Source: Cephalothrix spiralis (Eukaryota; Nemertea; Palaeonemertea; Archinemertea; Cephalotrichidae). Taken from it: 12,552 nucleotides of DNA. Location of the stretch: assembly GCA_032353305.1 (NCBI GenBank), contig JAUCNG010000002.1, positions 1 through 12,552 on the forward strand, written 5' to 3'. This document shows, one piece after another, positions 1 through 6,179 of the stretch; the stretch's first letter is position 1, and the number at the start of each line of letters is the position of its first letter. The notes under the pieces are model-generated. The model saw only the letters and a program-made list of their open reading frames with translations, made no database searches and was not told where the DNA came from. A program made the position numbers and the translations under genes.

Positions 1-651
1 AATGGCATTTTTGCTCCTATCCTTCGGTGCCGTATCGGTATACACGTATAGGGTTTTCTCGACGTAAGCGTCTCTTATTTTTTCCTCAACGTACAGCAAG
101 AGTGGAAATAAACGCCCCGTCAGATATTTTCGTCCATTAGGCGATGCCAAAGTGAACATATCTTCGTCGTCGCCGATAGCGTTTACTAGATCCTTGTCTT
201 TCAGTGCGTATCTCGGTAGAATACCGATTTCAGACAGCATAGCACTCTTATTTTTGGCACCGCTCAATAACTCGGACAACTCCCTGAACTGAGATCCGGC
301 AACCAAGTGTTTCGGCTGACTGAATTCGTAACACATGCATTTATTGACGTTCGTGTCGTTTTTCAGTATAGGACCTATGTGACCGTTGCACACGAAGGAC
401 ATACTGAGAAATCGTACGTTTTCGTTTCTTTTCGAATCGAAATCCACGTGACCACCATCGGCATCCAGTTCGCCTCGTTTTTTTAACTTTTCGGCTTTCG
501 TATCGTCATCGTGTCTCGGTCTGTGCGAGCTGAACAGTTTCAACACTGCGTCGTCGGTCTGGGCCAATGCGTACACCGAAGGCATGTTTTTTTCGTTCGA
601 ATAGGCCACTTCGTCCCACATTATCACGTTTGCCGTTTCTCCTCTGCATGC
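1..651 (-). CDS. Terminase large subunit, exon 2 (partial, runs off left edge)
   Basis: This is the second coding exon of the packaging motor ATPase/nuclease, which translocates concatemeric DNA into the procapsid and cuts it. The frame is open for 217 codons from 651 down to base 1. Counting on from exon 1 these are residues 391-607. A Walker B-like strand ending in Asp403-Glu404 (VIMWDE) follows directly after an Arg-Gly pair near the exon start. This matches the order seen in herpesvirus terminases. FSSHRP at about 430-435 sits where the ATPase coupling motif (motif III) is expected. YTDTAP at about 594-599, close to the window edge, looks like the first acidic motif of the C-terminal RNase H-like nuclease. 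The rest of the nuclease and the stop lie outside the window. The identity is strong when combined with exon 1. An in-frame Met at about residue 401 could start a shorter exon 2 product, but nothing else supports this. Confidence 0.9.
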
Positions 652-680
652 CTGTCAATAAGAAAAAAAGAAAAACGATA
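651..680 (-). promoter_or_regulatory. Splice acceptor and polypyrimidine tract of terminase intron
   Basis: On the minus strand a run of T and C is followed by TTATTGACAG and then exon base 651. The position keeps the terminase frame open into the Walker B exon. Confidence 0.85.
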
Positions 681-804
681 AAAGTTGATAAACATAAACG
701 GACTTACCCAAAAATAAAGTTGTAGTTTTGGATAAATACATATTGGACGAGATTTTATTTCATTTTCCGTTTAGTTTAGAAACGTTCTGGGTTGTACGAA
801 GGAC

Positions 805-811
805 TATATAA
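805..811 (+). promoter_or_regulatory. TATA box for the 842-1702 membrane protein gene
   Basis: TATATAA begins 37 bases before the ATG at 842. With a usual 25-30 base distance to the cap site, the 5' leader would be only about 5-12 bases. It lies inside the terminase intron on the opposite strand, just after exon 2. Confidence 0.6.
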
Positions 812-841
812 GCCGAATTAATATCAACACACTCACAAAAA

Positions 842-1702
842 ATGGCTATGTATAGCACAATTTTCATTACAGTGGTTTTTCTTATGTTTTTATCTAAAAT
901 ATACGGTGATACGATAAAAGCAGAAGGATTTGATACGGCGGTAGACACATACGGTTACAAGCTATTAGACATCAAATATAAAATCGACAAGACTGTAAAA
1001 GATGGAATTGTACAAGACAAACGAATCGACATATCGAAGGTGCCGGAAGCAAAACTGATCAACGTAAAATTTACGGGATTACGTACAAAAGACCCTGACG
1101 GTAACATTCAAGAAATGTCAATGATCATTACTTTGGTTAGAAACAAATGTGATCTGCAGAGGAAATATCCAATGCTACATTTAGTCGGTGCAAGTGGAGA
1201 TGTCATTACAAATGTCAAGTGGGGTGATGTGAGTGATGGAACTCTTCTGAGTAACAATGTGAATTTTCTCGACAAATCGGACGCCGAGAGCATCGTGAAA
1301 CTTTACGGTCATCAAATTCATGAGACATCGGGTGGTATTAGCGGCATTTCACTCCATCAGGAAGGAAGCAGCGAAGTTATGAAATTGGGCTACAACAAAG
1401 GACGCAAGAGATTAATGTTGGGAAAATTCAAATCGTCGACAGGTGTAGTTTTTAGTATTTACGTGTACATATTGAACACACCAGAGTTGCAAGAAAATAC
1501 TCGGACACTCCTAGCGTTCAACCGTAAAGACCAACTACAGCGTCGCGCGTCAGACAGCATAAACGGCTTGGACACCGACGAGTTAACAAAGCAAGTCAAT
1601 ATCTATCCGCTTGTGAACGGCTGTGTTATCGGAGCAGTGATTTTAATAGGAGTCATTGTTGTTGCTATTTTGTCGTATAAATCGTCGTCTCGTAAAAAGT
1701 AA
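842..1702 (+). CDS. Small type I membrane protein of unknown function
   Basis: A 286-residue protein whose family I do not recognise. Residues 1-22 form a signal peptide with a hydrophobic core and likely cleavage after IYG. A strong transmembrane segment lies at about 260-278 (Gly/Val/Ile-rich), followed by a short basic tail ending in RKK. The ectodomain of about 235 residues has a single Cys (103) and no N-glycosylation sequon that I can see, which is unusual for a virion glycoprotein. A dibasic QRRAS site at 233-237 is a weak candidate for processing. It is the first of three plus-strand genes nested in the terminase intron, 13 bases upstream of the next gene. No poly(A) signal follows its stop, so it probably shares the signal at 4930. 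The start is supported by the signal peptide and the TATA box at 805. Likely an envelope or host-membrane protein; the role is unknown. Confidence 0.85.
   Translation: MAMYSTIFITVVFLMFLSKIYGDTIKAEGFDTAVDTYGYKLLDIKYKIDKTVKDGIVQDKRIDISKVPEAKLINVKFTGLRTKDPDGNIQEMSMIITLVRNKCDLQRKYPMLHLVGASGDVITNVKWGDVSDGTLLSNNVNFLDKSDAESIVKLYGHQIHETSGGISGISLHQEGSSEVMKLGYNKGRKRLMLGKFKSSTGVVFSIYVYILNTPELQENTRTLLAFNRKDQLQRRASDSINGLDTDELTKQVNIYPLVNGCVIGAVILIGVIVVAILSYKSSSRKK
1676..1682 (+). promoter_or_regulatory. TATA box for the 1716-2759 gene
   Basis: TATAAAT begins 40 bases before the ATG at 1716, the same spacing as at the upstream gene. It lies within the coding sequence of the membrane protein. It favours ATG 1716 over the in-frame ATG at 1773. 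Confidence 0.5.
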
Positions 1703-1715
1703 AAAGGGTTAAAAT

Positions 1716-2759
1716 ATGGACAATTTGTGCGGTCCGGGCATTTGTTCTTTTTTTCCGTGTCACGAATTCGAAATGGACAATAGAGAGCAAGGATGTATAG
1801 CAGAACTGATTGACGCTCTCTATAAAGAGAGTTTCGACGCAAAGATCCTCTACATGTGTACTGTTCATTTTAATTTTCACGTGTGTACTAAGACTAGTGA
1901 AAACTGTGTCATGAACAGATATAATCCCAGTAGGTGTGGAACGTATAAAACAGATCACCTTTTATCGTTTTGTGCCTATACTGGTAATACGTGCGACGGT
2001 GTAAAGATTCGTCTACCGGAAACAGGGAACAAAAATCATCATCGGAGAAATGTGTTTAAAGACGAAGGTGCCATGGATATGTTGGAAGCTGGTTGTGGAG
2101 CAGGATCATTCAACGATTTCCTGTTAGCGACTATACGGGCAAATTTTAATGCGGACGAATCTGTAACGATGTATGACAACATACTGGTTTCTGAAACCAA
2201 CACGGTGAATTTGATAGCGGAACAAGATATGGCCAATGCCAAGGCACAAATGTTGATTGAAAGCAATCCTGTTGAGTTCAACGCGTTTATCGAATGTAAT
2301 TTGTCTGAACAGGCAGTCCGACGAATTGGTATATTTCCGAATGGCAATGTCTTTAAGACAATTGTTCTACAGAAATGTCGGGATGTTTTTACAGACGACA
2401 TGAATGCAGAAGGAAACGATAAATCTAGTACTGCAGAGCGATACCTGACCATAGCAAAGCATAACAAACAGGCGATTCTCGATTCGATTGACTTCCTGTT
2501 TAAATCTCTGCGTGTACCAAAGGCACTTTTAATAAAAATGAACGCCGCAGCAAGTCTGTCGACAGCAACGATAATCTCACATCAAGACAACAGGTCAATG
2601 CATAAAAAGATGCGTACGAATAAGATATACGGTGAAAATACGTCTACGTCGATGTACTACAAAAAAATTAGTAAAATAATTTCGGCCCTCTTTGTAAATT
2701 TCACACAGCAACAAAACGACAAGAGAAATGTCTGTTTCAAACTTCATCGGGAGCGGTAG
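1716..2759 (+). CDS. Cys/His-rich protein, possible UL92-like late gene factor
   Basis: A 347-residue protein with no sure assignment. The N-terminal 100 residues hold ten Cys. The clearest cluster is C48-x2-H51-x3-H55-x-C57, then C64, C74, C86 and C93, with a CAYTG motif at 86-90, so one or two structural zinc sites are likely. The rest is mostly polar and helical with few motifs, and no signal peptide or membrane segment. In cytomegalovirus the corresponding terminase intron carries UL92, a Cys/His-rich late-transcription factor, directly followed by and overlapping UL93. Here the gene likewise overlaps the next, larger gene, by 32 bases. That parallel is positional and based on family features recalled from memory; no alignment was run. 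A UL16/UL94-type Cys-rich tegument protein is the main alternative. A second ATGGACAAT occurs at 1773, but the TATA box supports the first. Confidence 0.82.
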   Translation: MDNLCGPGICSFFPCHEFEMDNREQGCIAELIDALYKESFDAKILYMCTVHFNFHVCTKTSENCVMNRYNPSRCGTYKTDHLLSFCAYTGNTCDGVKIRLPETGNKNHHRRNVFKDEGAMDMLEAGCGAGSFNDFLLATIRANFNADESVTMYDNILVSETNTVNLIAEQDMANAKAQMLIESNPVEFNAFIECNLSEQAVRRIGIFPNGNVFKTIVLQKCRDVFTDDMNAEGNDKSSTAERYLTIAKHNKQAILDSIDFLFKSLRVPKALLIKMNAAASLSTATIISHQDNRSMHKKMRTNKIYGENTSTSMYYKKISKIISALFVNFTQQQNDKRNVCFKLHRER

Positions 2760-4881
2760 TGGTAGTAAACGAAGAGAGTGGGTGAAGATTGCTCATGACG
2801 TGATGAGTCCATATACATTTAGACCTATTTTAGATATGAAAGTCGGCGAAGTGAGTGACAATAGGCTGATTGTTATTGTGGGTGAACTGGGCCACTTTAT
2901 ACAATCGCCGAAAACATACAAGGAATATCAGAGTGTAGAAAATACGAATATGTCGTCTGTGTATAATAAATCATCTCTTTTGCCTAAATTGAAGTACCGA
3001 ATCGGTTTTTATGAAGAGTTTGATGATGACTGTGGCGGTGGCGGTGGTGTCGTTCGATCATGGTGTAATGGTGATTACACTGTTGTTAAACACTACGGAT
3101 CATTCATAGACTCCGTTTCACGAAAGAAATGGCTCTTTTTTACTGTAGATCCCATAAAAATTCTTAGAGCGGAAGAAAAAGAGCGATGTGGTAAAAATAT
3201 CAAGATTTCCTACGTAGAAATCATAAATATCGATACCGGTAGTAGTCATTTCATTAGCAAACGGTCCACTGAAAGAATAAACCCGTTCGATGTGGACGAT
3301 GTGAGCAAAGTCGTGTTGGTTGACAAAGGGAAACGCTGGTTTACTCATGTTATGGCCAATAGACTAAATAAGGAAGCCAACAAGGATGAACTTGTAGAAA
3401 ACCAGTCCGATAATGCCATGTTCGTGAATTTACGAATGGACAAGCAACAGATTAAAGATACCAATTTGATGGACGAGGCTGTGAACTATGTCGACTCGGT
3501 TGTTACGTCTGTGATGAAAAAACAAACAAATGGCGAAAACCGTGGATGTAGCGACGACAATGGCGATGGTGTTATAGTTAAGAAATTAAAACGGTCCAAC
3601 GCTGATGTGGTACCGACCATTCCCATACCTCCGATATACAGTATGCCCAGCAATCACACAGAAAATAAATACAACGATTTTGGATTTAGGTTTCTGTGGA
3701 TAGATGAAGATCATTTCAACGCATGTTACGAACTGTTCGGAAAGTGTACGAAAAAGACTGGAGGAAATCGTATCTCTAAGTTAGACGAATGTATCAACTT
3801 CCTGTTTGATACAATAACAGATGAGATAGACGAATCGATGAAATCCATGACGTTCGAGACAGAATGTTCGAATCTACCCTCTTCAGTGTTTAGATTTTTG
3901 AAAAAACGAAGTATTCACATAGGAATGGAAAACACACTGATTCCCACCAACCCTAACGCAAACAGCAAGACTGGCGGATGTATGATTGGTGACAAACTCC
4001 AAGAAAACACCACATCACTGGTATTGGGTCGGGTCAAAGAGGAAGTATTAAAACGAATCAAAGACGTTCGAGAGTACGATGTCAGCCACGTAACGAGTTT
4101 AGACGTCTCAAATGGGTTTCTATTGTCCACCTACCACAATATCTTCGGTAATGAGAGCGAAAAGAGAAAGAAACTCGTAGACTTCATCACATCGCCGTGT
4201 TTAAACGCCAGTTTACAAAATCAAAAAACTCTGGCAGATTTTACCGACAAAACTGCTTCTATGCTAAGTTGGGCTATTGGCGATTATAAGTCGAGTTGGC
4301 CACAGCCACTAAGTGTTACCTCTCGGGCTGAATTCACAGAAACCAAAGATCAACAAATAGATTGTTACATGTTCCGTGTGGAGAATGCAAAAAATTACCA
4401 AAGAGCAAGAATGTCCGAACGGGGTATGGTGGAAGAAAATCTACATCAGAGAGATAGAAGTTTAAACACGATCAACGATTTCATTGGAATATTAGCGAAC
4501 AGGAGTTTTAATGCTAGTATTGCTAGCAATAAGAAAACCTGGCAAAACCAACCACGAAAACAACCAGGCGACGTGTTGGACGTTTTAGCCCTGCCACTTG
4601 ACACGCATAAAGACCACTATCAGTGCCTATTTTCGTCATTTACACGCCAACTTGGTAGCGAACTGATAATATTCTGCTACGATCGTAAAAGTGGCTGTTA
4701 TTTCATCACGTCTAACGTTTTGTGTAATAAACGCTACAGAAACGGTCTGTTGATCTCAAAACCGAGCACGGAGTTGACACAGACTATCATGGGCGACGTG
4801 GACAAGACACGACAGAGACTTTCTCGTCTACAGGCTTGTAGAGATTATTACAAGTACTATCATCAACAACAAGCAAAATAA
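2728..4881 (+). CDS. 717-residue protein of unknown function; positional candidate for UL17/UL93-type capsid vertex protein
   Basis: I do not recognise the sequence. It has no signal peptide or transmembrane segment. Visible features are a Gly/Ser-rich start (GSGSGS, about 8-13), a five-Gly run at 103-107, a basic KKLKR at 285-289 that could be a nuclear localisation signal, and a Tyr-rich C-terminus (about 707-712). It overlaps the preceding gene by 32 bases in another frame and ends about 50 bases before a poly(A) signal. In vertebrate herpesviruses the terminase intron contains the capsid vertex component UL17 (703 residues in herpes simplex) or UL93. The position, strand and length here are similar, so a capsid or packaging role is a reasonable guess. 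Sequence similarity was not demonstrated. The ATG at 2728 is the first in the frame and no strong TATA box is seen nearby. Confidence 0.85.
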   Translation: MSVSNFIGSGSGSKRREWVKIAHDVMSPYTFRPILDMKVGEVSDNRLIVIVGELGHFIQSPKTYKEYQSVENTNMSSVYNKSSLLPKLKYRIGFYEEFDDDCGGGGGVVRSWCNGDYTVVKHYGSFIDSVSRKKWLFFTVDPIKILRAEEKERCGKNIKISYVEIINIDTGSSHFISKRSTERINPFDVDDVSKVVLVDKGKRWFTHVMANRLNKEANKDELVENQSDNAMFVNLRMDKQQIKDTNLMDEAVNYVDSVVTSVMKKQTNGENRGCSDDNGDGVIVKKLKRSNADVVPTIPIPPIYSMPSNHTENKYNDFGFRFLWIDEDHFNACYELFGKCTKKTGGNRISKLDECINFLFDTITDEIDESMKSMTFETECSNLPSSVFRFLKKRSIHIGMENTLIPTNPNANSKTGGCMIGDKLQENTTSLVLGRVKEEVLKRIKDVREYDVSHVTSLDVSNGFLLSTYHNIFGNESEKRKKLVDFITSPCLNASLQNQKTLADFTDKTASMLSWAIGDYKSSWPQPLSVTSRAEFTETKDQQIDCYMFRVENAKNYQRARMSERGMVEENLHQRDRSLNTINDFIGILANRSFNASIASNKKTWQNQPRKQPGDVLDVLALPLDTHKDHYQCLFSSFTRQLGSELIIFCYDRKSGCYFITSNVLCNKRYRNGLLISKPSTELTQTIMGDVDKTRQRLSRLQACRDYYKYYHQQQAK

Positions 4882-4929
4882 TAGTGAACGAACGATGGGT
4901 TAAATTATGGGACTGTGTACTTTGAAGGA

Positions 4930-4935
4930 AATAAA
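4930..4935 (+). terminator. Poly(A) signal for the three intron-nested genes
   Basis: AATAAA lies 49 bases after the stop of the 2728-4881 gene. It is the first such signal after the upstream stops, so 3' co-terminal transcripts of all three genes are likely. Cleavage would fall close to the terminase splice donor on the other strand. Confidence 0.65.
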
Positions 4936-4960
4936 TTACAGACAAATCAAACAGTAAGAT

Positions 4961-4968
4961 CACTTACC
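4961..4968 (-). promoter_or_regulatory. Splice donor of terminase intron
   Basis: On the minus strand the bases read AAG/GTAAGTG, a near-perfect 5' splice site. The last exon base is 4968 and the intron GT occupies 4967-4966. It lies about 26 bases beyond the poly(A) signal of the opposing genes. Confidence 0.88.
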
Positions 4969-6137
4969 TTATGTTGGTGTAATATCCTGCACTTGAACCA
5001 GTTTTCGCCGTACGGTATATCATCCGGGTCCAGCTGACTTCTGTTTTCGCCGTCGTGTCTATAGAACCTGATCGATACTTTGTTTAAAATGATCTTGTAT
5101 TTTACTTTTGCTTGTAAATAATAATTACTGTATATCGCATTACCCCTTTCGTTATTGTTTTTTCTGTTTTTATTGATTTTCTGCTTGGTCTGTAGGAAAT
5201 TCTGTCTCTCCTGGAAATTGAACTCGTCCACCATGGGTCCAACTACTTTTATGATCGTATCGAATGCGTTTTGTGCTAAGTTTCCGTCATGGGCCAAGTA
5301 GAGAAACTTATAGCCTGCCAGGGGAAATGTCACAATTGCTTTACATGCGTCTCCGATGTGGGCAACCGTTTTTCCGCAACGTCTCTGAACCAAGAGGATA
5401 CTAACGGGGCACTTTAGCAATCTGTCGTGAAGAGCGGAGCATTCGGTCTTGGTGAGGTATTCCATATTCAACGTCTCCTTCAGCCACGGGTATATCAGCG
5501 ATGTGTATTCGGACATACCTGATCTTTTGCAACTCAATGCCAGAGTCTCCATTTTGATAAGTTGCTGAAATCTGGCTGTGTTGAACATTGCATCGCAGCT
5601 TTCCTTTGAACCGGGTATCATAATCTTAACCGCATGTTTGTATTTGGGTACTACTTCTTCGTTGTTATCGTCATTAGCAGATTCGTCTTGTATAAGATGA
5701 CTATTTCCAACACCGCTATTTATGATAAGCATTTTCGACCATTTGTCCGATATGAAACGTTTGGCCCATCGCATAAACGAAAGTACTCGTTCTTGGTCCT
5801 GTGGCTTGGTAAAATTGTATTTCGTATACGTAACACTATTGATCGAATCGGCGCGCGTTTCTATTTCGTTTAAGAACACGTCCCTCCATTCTGGAAACTG
5901 GCGTCGTCTTGGTGCCGCCACGTGCTTGTGTTGTTCTATCGATGAAACAATGTTCGCTCCCAGTAAAAGTCTTCTCTTTCTATCGTGTAAAACACATTGT
6001 TCTTTAATCAAACCCAGGTACCGGTTATTGTAAACCGCTGCATGTGGCCCGTTTCTAGCAAATCCCATACCACCCTGATAAAAAACATAATTAGGGTTGT
6101 TTTTTGTCTTATCAATGGGATAAAATGACGTCTCCAT
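4968..6137 (-). CDS. Terminase large subunit, exon 1 (ATPase N-terminal part)
   Basis: First exon of the DNA-packaging ATPase, residues 1-390. The key motif is LLVQRRCGKT at about 248-257, with Lys256 the likely ATP-contacting Walker A lysine. The RRxGKT form is typical of herpesvirus terminases rather than of the general GxxxxGK(S/T) loop. A GYKFLYLAH segment follows at about 275-283, where this family has a conserved strand after the P-loop helix. The start is ATG 6137-6135; an in-frame TGA lies seven codons upstream, so no longer start is possible without another exon. The N-terminal 240 residues show no other motif I recognise. The exon ends at a consensus splice donor. The gene is divergent from the glycoprotein gene at 6180, with 42 bp between the two start codons. 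Confidence 0.92.
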
Positions 6138-6179
6138 GATAATAACTTCTGTATATCACGTGGTGTTAGATCCACCAGC
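6138..6179. promoter_or_regulatory. Divergent promoter region between terminase and fusion glycoprotein
   Basis: Only 42 bases separate the two start codons, so each promoter must extend into the other gene or be very compact. GTATATC (6151-6157) is the only TATA-like element in the gap, 28 bases before the glycoprotein ATG. A GATAAAA at 6119-6125, inside the terminase exon, could be another. A CACGTG palindrome (E-box type) lies at 6157-6162. None of these is well enough placed to be called firmly. Confidence 0.35.

Larger units (their letters stand above)
652..4967 (-). other. Phase 0 spliceosomal intron of the terminase gene, hosting three antisense genes
   Basis: The donor is a consensus AAG/GTAAGTG read on the minus strand, with the intron beginning at 4967. 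The acceptor is TTGACAG/GCA preceded by a T-rich tract (about 655-677 on the plus strand), with the intron ending at 652. The exon 1 frame ends on a complete codon at 4968 and the exon 2 frame begins on a complete codon at 651, so splicing is phase 0. It puts Walker A and Walker B in one frame with no gap against the herpesvirus terminase pattern. Without splicing, exon 1 reads only six more codons to a stop at 4947-4949, giving a 396-residue ATPase fragment without Walker B. Three plus-strand genes with their promoters and poly(A) signal lie wholly within the intron. Confidence 0.88.

Noticed and set aside
760-948. 62-codon minus-strand ORF over the TATA box and start of the membrane protein gene
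   Set aside because: It lies within the intron, overlaps a well-supported gene and its promoter, and has no supporting features.
2085-2106. Gly-rich AGCGAG segment as a SAM-binding motif
   Set aside because: No other methyltransferase motifs follow and the spacing is wrong.
4947-4967. Terminase exon 1 as a complete 396-residue gene
   Set aside because: The last six codons come after a consensus donor, and the ATPase would lack Walker B and the nuclease.
5634-6033. Plus-strand ORFs opposite terminase exon 1
   Set aside because: Antisense to a strongly supported exon and without domain signals.
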